Source of the DNA: Bacillota bacterium
GTDB taxonomy: Bacteria > Actinomycetota > Aquicultoria > Aquicultorales > Aquicultoraceae
Direction: 5' to 3'
DNA length: 64,000 bases
Assembly (NCBI GenBank): GCA_023511485.1
Contig: JAIMBH010000001.1
Span: 62,001 to 126,000 of the forward strand
Positions 11,299 to 20,714 of this stretch are shown in pieces (position 1 is the stretch's first letter; each line of letters opens with the position of its first letter). Below the pieces are notes generated by a model, which was not told where the DNA came from, searched no databases, and worked only from the letters and a program-made list of their open reading frames with translations. Made by a program: the position numbers and the translations under genes.

Positions 11299-11662
11299 TC
11301 TTTTTTCGCTCCTCTTTCTGCTCCTCTTCTACGAGAGCACGGTATAGGTTTAAAAACCCTGACAAAGCACCTATCACTACCCCTATAGCCAGAGCCCATG
11401 GCCCCCTATAACCGGTAATCCAGTTAAAAAGCCATCCTAAAAATACGCCGACGAGAACTCCCGCCACCAATTCGGTCCCTAAAGAGGCATATTTCAACAT
11501 ATCAGCTGTAGAAGATTTTGGAGCGTCGTCTAGCTTTCTATTGCCTGTCGTCTTTTTGCGGTTGTCAGCTGTTCGTTCTGTTACCTGTTGTTCCCTATTT
11601 GGTTCTTCGTCACCTTCGAACTCCTGATCCCAATAGGGCCAACGATCGTTTGATTGTAACAT
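11282..11662 (-). CDS. atpZ: AtpZ/AtpI-family protein, first gene of the ATP synthase operon
   Basis: 126 residues. The first 50 are charged and low-complexity. Then come two membrane helices with LKYASLGTELVAGVLVGVFLG and a C-terminal GALSGFLNLYRALVEEE, the pattern of the AtpZ family (putative F1Fo magnesium/calcium-linked subunit). It leads the atp operon. The upstream gap (11663-11777) has a perfect -35 TTGACA (minus strand, 11745-11750) but no good -10 at 16-18 bases. A second possible pair, TTGCAA/TATGTT, has a long 19-base spacer. The promoter is therefore left uncalled. Confidence 0.82.
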   Translation of the reverse strand: MLQSNDRWPYWDQEFEGDEEPNREQQVTERTADNRKKTTGNRKLDDAPKSSTADMLKYASLGTELVAGVLVGVFLGWLFNWITGYRGPWALAIGVVIGALSGFLNLYRALVEEEQKEERKKSGSSQ

Positions 11663-11777
11663 TTAATACAAAACACCTTCATGATAACATACTACAAATT
11701 TTTCCTGCTTGCAATAGCTTGGTTACTTATTTAAGTATACTTTGTCAAAAAAACCTCAATTGTGGACTGCTACCGTT

Positions 11778-12284
11778 TTAGAATGGTAGCTGAATAACTG
11801 CTATTCCTGCCTCATTAAGCAGGTCTTGTGCAAGTTTGTCTGGATAGCCTTCAGCGTATAATATTTCCTTAATGCCTGCATTTATTAACATTTTAGCACA
11901 AAGTACGCAGGGTTGGTGAGTGCAATAAATCGAAGCTCCTTTGACCGCAACACCGTGCACAGCGGCCTGGATCAGGGCATTTTGCTCGGCGTGCAGACCC
12001 CTACAAAGCTCGTGCCTCTCTCCTGAAGCTATCCCCTGGTCCTCTCGAAGGCACCCCACCTCGTAGCAGTGCCTAATTCCAGAGGGAGCACCATTATAGC
12101 CGGTGGCAAGAATACGTTTCTCCCTGACCAGCAAGGCGCCAACTTTTCTTCGCAAGCATGTGGAACGTTCTGAGACCTGCCTCGTAATGGACAAAAAATA
12201 CTCGTCCCACGATGGTCGTGGGTCTTGCCCCAACGGTTTGATCTGACTTTCGTTGCCCTCCTCGAGCCCAGGTCCAGTTTGCAT
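11778..12284 (-). CDS. Deoxycytidylate (dCMP) deaminase, ComEB-like
   Basis: 168 residues. The zinc deaminase motifs are His98-Ala-Glu100 (GLHAEQNAL) and Cys126-x2-Cys129 ([11 protein letters not shown]), and the substrate loop [12 protein letters not shown] is present. It converts dCMP to dUMP for thymidylate synthesis. About 25 extra polar residues precede the usual start (WDEYFLSI). The ATG at 12284 has AGGAG ten bases upstream, inside the end of glyA. The pairing with glyA makes sense because SHMT supplies the methylene-THF used by thymidylate synthase. Confidence 0.93.
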   Translation of the reverse strand: MQTGPGLEEGNESQIKPLGQDPRPSWDEYFLSITRQVSERSTCLRRKVGALLVREKRILATGYNGAPSGIRHCYEVGCLREDQGIASGERHELCRGLHAEQNALIQAAVHGVAVKGASIYCTHQPCVLCAKMLINAGIKEILYAEGYPDKLAQDLLNEAGIAVIQLPF

Positions 12285-12289
12285 GAATG

Positions 12290-13540
12290 TTAAACTCCTA
12301 GCGAGAGTTTGCTATAAATAGGGAATTCTTTGCATAAGCGTTTTATCTCGTCTCTTATCTTCTCAAGAATCCGCGTGTTGCCGATATTTTCAAGCGTATC
12401 AGCTATGAGACTTGAAAGATGCTTTATTTCCTCTTCTTTAAGGCCACGTGTTGTAACCGCCGGCGTGCCTAAACGGATACCGCTGGTAACCGAAGCACTC
12501 CTTGTTTCAAATGGAATAGTGTTTTTGTTGGCGACTATGCCAACCGAGCCCAATGCATTTTCGGCCTCAGCTCCGGTTATGCCCTTATTCGTAAGGTCAA
12601 CCAGCATCAGATGGGTATCAGTGCCCCCAGAGCATATCCTGAATCCGCGCTCCATAAGCACACTAGCCATTACCTTGGCATTCGTGACAATTTGGGCCGA
12701 GTATGCCTTAAACTCATCCGACATCGCCTCTTTGAAGCATACTGCTTTAGCCGCTATGGTATGCATTGAAGGGCCACCCTGTGTTCCTGGAAACACCGCT
12801 TTATCCAGGGCCTTTTCATACTCCCTGCGTGCCAGGATAAGCCCCCCTCGTGGGCCGCGCAGAGTCTTGTGTGTGGTACTAGTAACAACATCGCTGTATG
12901 GCACCGGGCTGGGATGCACACCGGCCGCAATCAGACCTGCGATATGCGCCATGTCTACCATTAGATAAGCCCCTACTTCATCAGCTATCGATTTAAAAGC
13001 TGCAAAATCGATTATCCTCGGATAGGCGCTGGCGCCGGTAACGATCATGCGGGGTTTGTTTTTTATGGCCAAGTCGCGAATCTCATCGTAATCTAGTTGC
13101 TCTGTTTTTTGGCTAACCCCATAATAAACAAAGCGATATATCTGGCCTGAGACATTTGCTGGACTGCCGTGCGTCAGATGCCCGCCATGAGAGAGCGTCA
13201 GCCCCATCACTGTATCTCCAGGCTTTAGAAGTGCAAGGTAAACAGCCGTATTAGCTTGCGCTCCAGAGTGAGGCTGAACGTTTGCATATTCGGCGCCGAA
13301 AAGTGCCTTGGCCCGCTCAATAGCAAGGTTTTCAACGATATCTACAAACTCGCAGCCTCCATAGTATCGCTTCCCAGGATACCCTTCTGCATATTTGTTA
13401 GTCATGACCGAGGTCTGCGCTTCGATGACATCCTCGCTTGTATAGTTTTCAGATGCGATAAGATCAAGCGTATTCTGTTGGCGATGTAGCTCACCCTGCA
13501 TAGCTTGCCATATCTCTGGATCGCTCACCCGTAAAGTCAT
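12290..13540 (-). CDS. glyA: Serine hydroxymethyltransferase
   Basis: 416 residues. The PLP lysine is Lys225 in [13 protein letters not shown]. Other typical sequences are LIASENYTS near the N-terminus and [16 protein letters not shown]. It interconverts serine and glycine while making 5,10-methylene-THF. The ATG is preceded by AGGAG and overlaps the rpiB stop (TAATG); five bases separate it from the dCMP deaminase gene, so the three genes form one unit. Confidence 0.97.
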   Translation of the reverse strand: MTLRVSDPEIWQAMQGELHRQQNTLDLIASENYTSEDVIEAQTSVMTNKYAEGYPGKRYYGGCEFVDIVENLAIERAKALFGAEYANVQPHSGAQANTAVYLALLKPGDTVMGLTLSHGGHLTHGSPANVSGQIYRFVYYGVSQKTEQLDYDEIRDLAIKNKPRMIVTGASAYPRIIDFAAFKSIADEVGAYLMVDMAHIAGLIAAGVHPSPVPYSDVVTSTTHKTLRGPRGGLILARREYEKALDKAVFPGTQGGPSMHTIAAKAVCFKEAMSDEFKAYSAQIVTNAKVMASVLMERGFRICSGGTDTHLMLVDLTNKGITGAEAENALGSVGIVANKNTIPFETRSASVTSGIRLGTPAVTTRGLKEEEIKHLSSLIADTLENIGNTRILEKIRDEIKRLCKEFPIYSKLSLGV

Positions 13541-14022
13541 TAATTTTCTCCTGATCTTTCTTCTATCTTACTTATCTTTTCGACGCGCCTGGCATGCCTG
13601 CCACCTTCAAACTCAGCTTTCAACCAGGCCCGTAATATTTCTTTGGCCATCTCAGAGCCCACAATACGTGAGCCAATGGTAAGAACGTTGGCGTTATTGT
13701 GCTCACGGCTTAGCCTTGCAGAGACCGGTTCGCTGCAGTTGGCTGCCCTTATACCTTTTACCTTGTTGGCAGCAATTGCTACACCGATGCCGGTACCACA
13801 AATAAGCACACCGCGGTCGAAATTTTTACTGGCAACTTTCCTTGCCACATCTTCAGCAAAATCGGGATAATCTACTGATTCTTCATTCATTGTTCCGACG
13901 TCTAAAAACTCGATACCCTCCTGCTGAAGAACCGCCTTTAACTCTTCTTTTAAGCTGTACCCTGCATGATCAGCACCTATTACAATCTTCAGCTTCGTTA
14001 CCGCCTTTCCTGCTTTACACAT
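13540..14022 (-). CDS. rpiB: Ribose-5-phosphate isomerase B
   Basis: 160 residues. Family motifs are [25 protein letters not shown] and [24 protein letters not shown], the last with the catalytic cysteine region of RpiB. It isomerises ribose 5-phosphate and ribulose 5-phosphate. The ATG at 14022 adds ten residues before the usual [10 protein letters not shown] start. A GGAAAGG element inside the frame would suit a CTG start at the family position, so the N-terminus is not certain. Confidence 0.94.
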   Translation of the reverse strand: MCKAGKAVTKLKIVIGADHAGYSLKEELKAVLQQEGIEFLDVGTMNEESVDYPDFAEDVARKVASKNFDRGVLICGTGIGVAIAANKVKGIRAANCSEPVSARLSREHNNANVLTIGSRIVGSEMAKEILRAWLKAEFEGGRHARRVEKISKIEERSGEN

Positions 14023-14126
14023 TTTAACAGCCTTTTAAAGGATACCCTGGTACAGACGGCCTTGTAAAGAGCCTGGTACTCAGAGTTGGACTATGCTATA
14101 TATCTACTGCCAACCGCATAATTAAT

Positions 14127-14202
14127 AGCTATCAGCTTTTGGCTTTTGGTTTTTAGTAGCCTTATAAAGAATATAGAAATAAAGAGCTGGGTGCTGATAG
14201 CT
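14127..14202. repeat. Family hairpin between tsaC and rpiB
   Basis: Arms AGCTATCAGC (14127-14136) and GCTGATAGCT (14193-14202) pair perfectly over 10 bp with a 56-base loop. It lies just downstream of tsaC, which ends at 14218. Confidence 0.7.
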
Positions 14203-14217
14203 TTATATGATTTCGAC

Positions 14218-14865
14218 TTACTTATATAGCCCCAGCTTACTTAGCACCTCTTCCCACGGAATATAGCCCTCTCGTATCAATCTTGGCTCATCGGTCGACA
14301 CATCCACAACTGTTGACTCAACCCCTAGCTTTGTTTGCCCACCGTCTACAATATAGGCAACCTTTCCTCGCAATCCCTCTTCTACCTCCTTAGCCGTCTT
14401 AGGGCTTGGCTTTCCAGCAATATTTGCACTGGTGGTAGCAAGCGCAACTCCAGAAAGCTTAATCAAAAGCCTTACTATATCGTTATCTGGACACCTTATG
14501 CCAACTGTCTCACCGCCAGCTGTCACTGCATCCAGTACAGCAGCAGACCTCTTAAAAATTAATGTCAACGGACCTGGCCAGTACTCTTTCATGAGTTTCC
14601 TTGCGGTACTACTTATTTGAGCGGCATACCTTTCAGCATCCTGAGGCTCTGCTATAAGAAGTATCAATGGTTTATCTACCGGGCGGTCCTTTGCCTTAAA
14701 TACTTTCAATACCGCCTTGGGATTGAGCGCATTCGCCCCTATGCCATAAACTGTATCCGTTGGAAAAACCACGAGTTCACCGGCTTTTACAGCTGCAGCA
14801 ACCGGCATAAGCTCTCTTTCGCTTGGATTTCGCGGGTCTACTTTTATCGTTTTTGTACTTTGCAT
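14218..14865 (-). CDS. tsaC: L-threonylcarbamoyladenylate synthase (Sua5/YciO/YrdC family)
   Basis: 215 residues. The signatures are VVFPTDTVYGIGANA, the Lys-Asp-Arg substrate motif AKDRPVDKPL and the SAN motif TTSANIAGKPSP. It makes threonylcarbamoyl-AMP from threonine, bicarbonate and ATP for the t6A37 modification of ANN-decoding tRNAs. Only the YrdC domain is present (no C-terminal Sua5 domain). It follows prmC by 13 bases, as in the actinobacterial and Bacillus prfA-prmC-sua5 group. Confidence 0.93.
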   Translation of the reverse strand: MQSTKTIKVDPRNPSERELMPVAAAVKAGELVVFPTDTVYGIGANALNPKAVLKVFKAKDRPVDKPLILLIAEPQDAERYAAQISSTARKLMKEYWPGPLTLIFKRSAAVLDAVTAGGETVGIRCPDNDIVRLLIKLSGVALATTSANIAGKPSPKTAKEVEEGLRGKVAYIVDGGQTKLGVESTVVDVSTDEPRLIREGYIPWEEVLSKLGLYK

Positions 14866-14878
14866 TTTAAACCACTTA

Positions 14879-15751
14879 CTATATATTTTGTGCTTTTACA
14901 ATCCGCTCAATATTCTGATAATCATTGATTACGCCGATGCCTGCAAAAAAACCGGTATCTCTCAACAGGTCCGCAACTTTGGTGGCCTGGCCCGCACCAA
15001 CCTCAAACATAAGAATTCCGCCTGGCTTAAGGTACCTGGGCGAATCTTTTACGATTACCCTGTAGAAATCCAGACCATCCTTGCCACCGTCTAAAGCCAG
15101 CCTGGGTTCGAACTGGACTTCTCGCTGCAGTAAAACAATTTCACCGCTTGGTATATAAGGCGGATTGGAGAGCACAAGGTCAAACTCATTCTTAAAATCC
15201 CAAAGACCGGAGAATACATCAGATTGGATAAACCTGACTCGATCTGAAAGATTAGCCGTCTTTGCGTTCTCTTTGGCGACCTCCAGTGCCTCAGGCGATA
15301 TATCGGTTGCAAAAACAACCGAGTCCTTATATTCATGAGCAATGCTTAAGGCAATGGCACCCGTGCCGCATCCAATATCCAGGACCTTTCTTGTCCCGCC
15401 AAGCATTCTTAGTTGCTTTAAAGCCTCTTCAACTAAAAGCTCGGTCTCAGGTCGGGGGATAAGCACTCCCTCACGACACATTAGATTGAGATACCTGAAT
15501 TGCTGCCGCCCTAGAATATATTGAAGCGGCCGCCCAGTAAGTCTCTGCTTAACAGCCCGTGTTATAAAATCGTACTCTTCCGGAGACACAACGTATTCTC
15601 TGTTTAAATAAAGCTCGTAACGACTAAACCCAACCGCATCGCCGATAATATACTCGGCTTCTACCCGCGGATTTAATATAGAGCCACCCTTTAACTCGAG
15701 GGTGGCCCAATTAAGCATATCTACAACAGCTGAAGACTTTGTAGCAATCAT
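14879..15751 (-). CDS. prmC: Release factor glutamine methyltransferase
   Basis: 290 residues from the ATG at 15751, which overlaps the prfA stop as TGATG; AGGTGG is four bases upstream. An N-terminal helical bundle (1-75) is followed by an SAM-dependent methyltransferase domain with VLDIGCGTGAIALSIA and the catalytic NPPYIPSGE motif. It methylates the glutamine of the GGQ motif in RF1 and RF2; here it is encoded directly after its substrate RF1. Confidence 0.95.
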   Translation of the reverse strand: MIATKSSAVVDMLNWATLELKGGSILNPRVEAEYIIGDAVGFSRYELYLNREYVVSPEEYDFITRAVKQRLTGRPLQYILGRQQFRYLNLMCREGVLIPRPETELLVEEALKQLRMLGGTRKVLDIGCGTGAIALSIAHEYKDSVVFATDISPEALEVAKENAKTANLSDRVRFIQSDVFSGLWDFKNEFDLVLSNPPYIPSGEIVLLQREVQFEPRLALDGGKDGLDFYRVIVKDSPRYLKPGGILMFEVGAGQATKVADLLRDTGFFAGIGVINDYQNIERIVKAQNI

Positions 15752-16818
15752 CAAACCACCTGCTTAAGTTTAGCCGCTCTATCAGCCGCAGAGAGTGCAT
15801 CTACAAGCTCGTCGATTTCCCCCTCGAGTATTGCCGGTAGGTTGTAGACGGAGAGGTTTATACGATGGTCGGTCACCCTTCCCTGCGGGAAGTTGTATGT
15901 GCGTATTCTCTCGCTTCTATCACCGGTTCCTACCTGGGACCTTCTGGCCGCGTCAAGCTCGGCTTTCTGCTCGGTCATAAGCTTCTCGTATAACCTTGCA
16001 CGTAGGATCGTCATAGCGCGCTCGCGGTTTTGCAGCTGACTCTTCTCATCCTGGCACGACACTACCAAACCAGTCGGCAGGTGCGTGATTCTTACTGCCG
16101 AGTCAGTGGTATTTACCGATTGGCCGCCGGGGCCTCCAGATCTAAATACGTCCACCTTGATATCGTTTGGGTTGATCTCAACCTCAATGTCTTCGGCCTC
16201 AGGTAAAACAGCAACCGTTACCGTTGATGTGTGGATTCTTCCGCCGGACTCAGTAACGGGTATCCTCTGCACCCGGTGCACGCCGGACTCATATTTGAGC
16301 TTACTATACGCACCCTGCCCTTTAATTTCAAAAATAACCTCTTTGAACCCCCCCATATCCGAAGGGCTTGAACTCATAAGCTGTGTCTTCCAGCCATGAG
16401 ATTCCGCATAGCGGGTATACATGCGATAAAGGTCGGCGGCAAAAAGGCTTGCCTCATCCCCGCCAGCACCAGCTCTTATCTCCATAATGATGTCTTTCTC
16501 GTCATTTGGGTCCTTGGCAACCAGCAAAAACTTAATCTCCTCTTCAACGTGCTCCTTTTCTTCGCGCATAGAGTGAAGCTCGCTTCGCAAGAACTCCTGC
16601 ATTTCAGGGTCTTTTTCTTCCCTTATCATCTCGCTAGCATCCGCTATGCTGGCCTCTAACTCTTCTAATCGCTTGATTTGATTCATAAGAGGCATCATAC
16701 CGGCGTGTGCTTTTGCCAGCTCGCGGTATTTACTTTGATCCGAAATCACAGCCGGGTCGCTAAGCTTTTCCGTTATTTCATTATACTTATCAACAAATTC
16801 TTTTAATCTCTCAAGCAT
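15751..16818 (-). CDS. prfA: Peptide chain release factor 1
   Basis: 355 residues. Codon-recognition tripeptide Pro-Val-Thr is at 187-189 ([14 protein letters not shown]), the RF1-type PxT. The catalytic GGQ is at 231-233 ([17 protein letters not shown]). It terminates translation at UAA and UAG. It heads a prfA-prmC-tsaC unit and is separated by a terminator from the DUF1385 gene upstream. Confidence 0.97.
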   Translation of the reverse strand: MLERLKEFVDKYNEITEKLSDPAVISDQSKYRELAKAHAGMMPLMNQIKRLEELEASIADASEMIREEKDPEMQEFLRSELHSMREEKEHVEEEIKFLLVAKDPNDEKDIIMEIRAGAGGDEASLFAADLYRMYTRYAESHGWKTQLMSSSPSDMGGFKEVIFEIKGQGAYSKLKYESGVHRVQRIPVTESGGRIHTSTVTVAVLPEAEDIEVEINPNDIKVDVFRSGGPGGQSVNTTDSAVRITHLPTGLVVSCQDEKSQLQNRERAMTILRARLYEKLMTEQKAELDAARRSQVGTGDRSERIRTYNFPQGRVTDHRINLSVYNLPAILEGEIDELVDALSAADRAAKLKQVV

Positions 16819-16883
16819 TGCATCTCACCAGTTATTTCATAACCCTTTTAATTATAATGAAAGATAAAGAGCCAGTAAACAAA

Positions 16884-16916
16884 AGAAAAAGGCCAGTACA
16901 GCAAGCCTTTTTCTTA
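16884..16916 (-). terminator. Rho-independent terminator after rpmE-DUF1385
   Basis: Arms 16884-16894 and 16906-16916 form an 11-bp stem (AAGAAAAAGGC/GCCTTTTTCTT) with an 11-base loop. In the minus direction it is followed by a T-rich stretch (CTTTTGTTT). It lies between the DUF1385 gene and prfA. Confidence 0.7.
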
Positions 16917-16925
16917 AGTTATAAG

Positions 16926-16979
16926 CTTTCAGCAGTCAGGTACTTAGCTTTAATAATACTAATAGCTGATAGCTGAAAG
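16926..16979. repeat. Family hairpin after the DUF1385 gene
   Basis: CTTTCAGC (16926-16933) pairs with GCTGAAAG (16972-16979); the right side also holds AGCTGATAGCTGAAAG, the family core. It lies 13 bases after the DUF1385 stop and directly before the terminator. Confidence 0.65.
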
Positions 16980-16991
16980 ATAACTGCTAAT

Positions 16992-17933
16992 TTATGGGGA
17001 TTCTAAGCTAACAAGCGTGGAGTGGGTTTCAATTTGCGCTTCTTTTTGTCTTGCGTAGCCCTCTGCTCCTTCGACTTCTAAAACCCGTTTAAGCGCGGAG
17101 ATCGCCACTTCTAGTTGCGACTCATCCGGCTCTTTGGTAGTAAGCCTCTGGAGTGCAAGGCCAGGTGCCATAATTATTCGCATGATAAGTGCGTTGCTAT
17201 GCCGAGCCGCAAGCCGGGTTATCTCATATGAAATACCTGCAACTACCGGAAGCAAGATTATCTTGCCAACAACCCTTAACAAAATACTGCCTGTTGGCAG
17301 AAAAGAAAATGTAAATATGGCTACGACCATAACTATCAGCATAAAAGCCGTACCACATCTGATATGAAGCGTACTGTACTTCGCTGCATTTGCAGGCGTA
17401 AGCTCTTCTCCGGCTTCGTAGGCATGAATGGTTTTATGCTCTGCGCCATGATACTGAAAAACCCGCTGGATATCTTTTAACCGCGACACAACTGCGATAT
17501 AGCCAACGAAAAGCATTATTCTGAACGAGCCTTCAATAAATGTAAACAGGATACGGCTTCCCTTCAATGGATCAATTGCCTTTGTAAATAAAATGGGCAG
17601 GACCATAAATAGCCCTACCACCATAACCAGTGCTATGCCTAGGGTGGCCATCATCTCTTTAGGCGTTATTTTCTCTTCCGTTGACTCGCCAAGCGAGAGA
17701 TTTGCAGAAAGAGCGATGGTTTTGATTCCTAGAACCAGCGTCTCAATTAAAACAAAGATGCCCCTAAAGAAGGGTTTCTTAAGAATAGGCCAGCGATCGC
17801 TGATGGAATTGAACTTCTCGTCGATTACGACGATATTCCCTTCCGGCTCCCTGACTGCAAGGCTCCAATTCCTTGGACCTTTCATCATAACGCCTTCTAT
17901 AACAGCCTGACCGCCGTAAAATGGTTTGGCCAC
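16992..17933 (-). CDS. DUF1385 membrane protein (YqhQ family)
   Basis: 313 residues. The N-terminus GGQAVIEGVMMKGP and the central FQYHGAEHKTIHAYE...LHIRCGTAF are the DUF1385 hallmarks; conserved His, Glu and Cys residues suggest a metal site. About four membrane helices occur between residues 60 and 245. The biochemical role of YqhQ proteins is unknown. The gene stands between rpmE and prfA, a common neighbour set in actinobacteria and clostridia. It starts with GTG at 17933 preceded by GGAGG, 15 bases after rpmE. Confidence 0.9.
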   Translation of the reverse strand: MAKPFYGGQAVIEGVMMKGPRNWSLAVREPEGNIVVIDEKFNSISDRWPILKKPFFRGIFVLIETLVLGIKTIALSANLSLGESTEEKITPKEMMATLGIALVMVVGLFMVLPILFTKAIDPLKGSRILFTFIEGSFRIMLFVGYIAVVSRLKDIQRVFQYHGAEHKTIHAYEAGEELTPANAAKYSTLHIRCGTAFMLIVMVVAIFTFSFLPTGSILLRVVGKIILLPVVAGISYEITRLAARHSNALIMRIIMAPGLALQRLTTKEPDESQLEVAISALKRVLEVEGAEGYARQKEAQIETHSTLVSLESP

Positions 17934-17948
17934 GCCAGCCTATCCTCC

Positions 17949-18206
17949 CTATTGTACTACTTCTACTTCTTCTTTGGCCTCCGACCCTTCAGAACCAGTC
18001 CCTGTTACCTCAAGACCGTATTTCTTCTGGAAACGTTGTACCCTACCGCCGCTATCGACTAACTTCTGCTTACCGGTGTAGAACGGGTGACATTTCGAGC
18101 ATAGCTCTACCCTAAGTTCCGGTTTTGTTGAGCGAGTAACAAAAGTCTCGCCGCAGGAGCACGTAACTCTCGCCTCAACATAGTTAGGATGAATACCGCT
18201 TTTCAA
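17949..18206 (-). CDS. rpmE: Ribosomal protein bL31, zinc-binding type
   Basis: 85 residues. Four cysteines Cys16, Cys18, Cys36 and Cys39 (TCSCGE and [12 protein letters not shown]) make it the C+ zinc form of L31. An acidic tail of about 20 residues ([17 protein letters not shown]) follows the core. The start is TTG at 18206 with GGAGGTG seven bases upstream. A strong stem-loop with a U-run ends 13 bases before the start codon, so L31 expression may depend on read-through from rho or on a start site inside that region. Confidence 0.95.
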   Translation of the reverse strand: MKSGIHPNYVEARVTCSCGETFVTRSTKPELRVELCSKCHPFYTGKQKLVDSGGRVQRFQKKYGLEVTGTGSEGSEAKEEVEVVQ

Positions 18207-18218
18207 GCCTTACACCTC

Positions 18219-18263
18219 CAAAAAAATAGTTCACAGCATCGTGATGTACTTTTGCCGTGAACT
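18219..18263 (-). terminator. Rho-independent terminator between rho and rpmE
   Basis: Minus-strand stem AGTTCACGGC/GCTGTGAACT (18254-18263 with 18228-18237, one G-U pair) with a 16-base loop, followed by seven U (18220-18226). The U-run runs straight into the rpmE SD, so it could serve as an attenuator for rpmE. Confidence 0.75.
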
Positions 18264-18325
18264 GTTGACCTCGGCTAAACTGCATTAAAATGTTAGCATA
18301 ACGAGCCGGGATTGACAAATTTTTT

Positions 18326-18377
18326 AGCTATCAGCTATCAGTTCTTTTATAGGACTGATAGCTGAATGCTGATAGCT
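18326..18377. repeat. Family hairpin directly after rho
   Basis: Inner arms 18332-18342 and 18354-18364 pair perfectly over 11 bp (CAGCTATCAGT/ACTGATAGCTG), and outer AGCTAT/ATAGCT (18326-18331 and 18372-18377) add a second stem. It starts five bases after the rho stop. Confidence 0.75.
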
Positions 18378-18381
18378 TCTT

Positions 18382-19818
18382 TTAGTAATTGTCGCTGGTA
18401 CGCGACTTTGATATCTGCATTAGAAATTCCTGGTTTGATTTGGTTTCCTTCATCTTATCAATCAGAAGTTCTATAGCAGCTCCCGGGTCGAGCGCATGCA
18501 GAACCCTTCTTAGTTTCCAGATTAGCTGCGCCTCATCCGGCGGCAGAATAAGCTCTTCTTTTCTTGTACCGGATTTTTCGATATCAATTGCTGGGAATAT
18601 CCTCTTATCGGCAAGCTTCCTATCAAGGTGGAGCTCCATATTTCCAGTACCTTTAAATTCTTCAAAGATAACTTCGTCCATTCGACTGCCGGTATCGATA
18701 AGAGCCGTGGCTAGGATGGTTAAGCTACCGCCGCCTTCTATATTTCTTGCCGCACCGAAGAACCTTTTTGGTGGAAAGAGAGCTGTTGAGTCAACACCGC
18801 CCGAAAGAATTCTCCCGCTTGCTGGGGTGGTCAGGTTATATGCTCTGGCAAGCCTGGTGATAGAATCAAGCATGATTACGACATCCCGTCCATGTTCGAC
18901 CAATCTCTTTGCCCTCTCCAACACGAGTTCAGCCACTGCAACATGATTGTCTGCAGGCTGGTCAAAGGTTGAGCTTACAACCTCACCTTTAATGGACCGC
19001 TCCATATCGGTAACCTCTTCCGGTCGCTCATCAACAAGTAGCGCCATCATATGCACTTCGGGATTATTAGTGGTTATTGCATTTGCAATTTGCTTTAGTA
19101 TCGTAGTCTTTCCAGCTTTAGGGGGAGATACAATAAGTCCTCTCTGCCCTTTGCCAATTGGCGCTGTAATATCGATGATTCTCGTTGTAATTTCATACGG
19201 TGTAGTCTCAAGCCTGAACCGCTGATTTGGATAAATAGGAGTAAGTGACTCAAATTGTGCGCGGGACCTTGCAGCTTCTGGGTCAGAGCCGTTTACAGCC
19301 TCAATCCTAAGTAATGCGTTATACTTCTCGGTGTCTTTGGGGGGCCTTACCTGACCCTCGACTTCATCGCCACGCCTTAGATTAAACCGTCTTATCTGCG
19401 ATAGTGAAACATATATATCGCCCTCACTTGGAAGATACCCCTGGGTTCTCAAAAAACCGTAACCGTCACTTAGGATATCGAGAATACCCTTCTTAACCAA
19501 AAGCTTTTCTTCGCGCGCTTGCTCTTCCCTTACTTCAACCCTTGGCTCGTATTTTTCTTCAGGTTTCGATGGGGTAATTGTCTTTTCCCAAGATGTGGTC
19601 GAGGGCTCACGCGCCGCTGTTCCTGTGGTAGTTGCCGTTTCGGCTGCCTTAGCTGTCGCACCGGTGGAGTTCAAATCCCCGTCACTTTTCGACTGCACGG
19701 AGAGAATCGCATCTATGAGTTCCTGCTTTCTTAACGTAGAAACACCGCCAATGCCCAACTCCGCAGCGATAGGCCTCAGTTCTGCTAAAGTTTTTGATTC
19801 TAGTTGTGCTTTATTCAC
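18382..19818 (-). CDS. rho: Transcription termination factor Rho
   Basis: 478 residues, about 55 longer than E. coli Rho. The N-terminal SAP-like domain (1-42, [18 protein letters not shown]) is followed by a Thr/Ala/Glu/Lys-rich insert (about 43-105), as in many actinobacterial Rho proteins. The cold-shock-type RNA-binding domain ([15 protein letters not shown]) and the ATPase with P-loop PPKAGKT (232-238) come next. It is an RNA-dependent helicase that ends transcripts. GTG start with AAGGTG six bases upstream. It precedes rpmE as in mycobacteria. Confidence 0.97.
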   Translation of the reverse strand: MNKAQLESKTLAELRPIAAELGIGGVSTLRKQELIDAILSVQSKSDGDLNSTGATAKAAETATTTGTAAREPSTTSWEKTITPSKPEEKYEPRVEVREEQAREEKLLVKKGILDILSDGYGFLRTQGYLPSEGDIYVSLSQIRRFNLRRGDEVEGQVRPPKDTEKYNALLRIEAVNGSDPEAARSRAQFESLTPIYPNQRFRLETTPYEITTRIIDITAPIGKGQRGLIVSPPKAGKTTILKQIANAITTNNPEVHMMALLVDERPEEVTDMERSIKGEVVSSTFDQPADNHVAVAELVLERAKRLVEHGRDVVIMLDSITRLARAYNLTTPASGRILSGGVDSTALFPPKRFFGAARNIEGGGSLTILATALIDTGSRMDEVIFEEFKGTGNMELHLDRKLADKRIFPAIDIEKSGTRKEELILPPDEAQLIWKLRRVLHALDPGAAIELLIDKMKETKSNQEFLMQISKSRTSDNY

Positions 19819-19878
19819 TCTTTCACCTTCTTTGCCAGAAAAATAATTTTCATGTACTGTTTGGGTATTGGGCGGTTC

Positions 19879-20541
19879 CTACTTTATCGGTGATACGCAC
19901 TCCTGAAGCTTTTTCCAATCAGCATTAAACTTTTCTATTCCTATATCGGTAAGTGGATGCTTAATCATTTGCTTCAACACGTTATATGGCACTGTTGCTA
20001 TATCCGCGCCCACTTGCGCTGATTGGATCACATGGAGAGGATGCCTAATACTGGCTGATATGATTTCCGTCTTAATATCATAAATATCGTAGATTGACAC
20101 TATTTTGTCAAGTTCTGCAATGCCGTCATGACCAATATCGTCCAGTCTCCCGACAAAAGGGCTCACATAGGCCGCCCCGACCTGTGCTGCTAACAGGGCT
20201 TGGTTTGCTGAAAATACAAGGGTCATGTTTACCTTAATTCCCTCTTTACTTAGAACGCTGGTTGCTGCGAGGCCTTCCTCCATAAGAGGGATTTTAACTA
20301 CTACATTTGGGGCAATCGATGCCAGCTCCCTCGCTTCCTGAATTATACCGTCTCTTTTTGTACTGATCGCTTCTGCGCTTACCGGACCATCGATGATCGC
20401 GGCAATTTCTGCAATCGATGATTCAAAATCCTTCCCTTCTTTGCTGCACAGGGATGGATTGGTAGTAACACCACATATAATACCCAGGGAGTTCATCTCC
20501 CTTATATGATCGATATTTGCAGTGTCAATAAAGAGTTTCAT
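19879..20541 (-). CDS. fsa: Transaldolase / fructose-6-phosphate aldolase (TalC/MipB type)
   Basis: 220 residues, the short single-domain class. [26 protein letters not shown] and the Schiff-base Lys83 in [13 protein letters not shown] are typical. It transfers dihydroxyacetone units in the non-oxidative pentose phosphate route or cleaves fructose 6-phosphate; sequence alone does not separate the two. SD GGAGG, 9 bases before the ATG. It stands beside rho and rpmE as in Bacillus, and together with 2-phosphoglycerate kinase and debranching enzyme belongs to a sugar-phosphate neighbourhood. Confidence 0.9.
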   Translation of the reverse strand: MKLFIDTANIDHIREMNSLGIICGVTTNPSLCSKEGKDFESSIAEIAAIIDGPVSAEAISTKRDGIIQEARELASIAPNVVVKIPLMEEGLAATSVLSKEGIKVNMTLVFSANQALLAAQVGAAYVSPFVGRLDDIGHDGIAELDKIVSIYDIYDIKTEIISASIRHPLHVIQSAQVGADIATVPYNVLKQMIKHPLTDIGIEKFNADWKKLQECVSPIK

Positions 20542-20714
20542 TGTGTTATGCCTCCTGTGAAGTAGCTTGTTGATAAGTTGCTTAGCGCCGCTACACTGCC
20601 ATCAACGATGGTAAATAAAGTAGATTTACGCGAGTGTTTTGCCGGTTTTTTCTGTTATCGGCAACCCATAACAGCACTTTAGCATTAATCGATTTGCCAG
20701 CTAATAAGCCAGAA

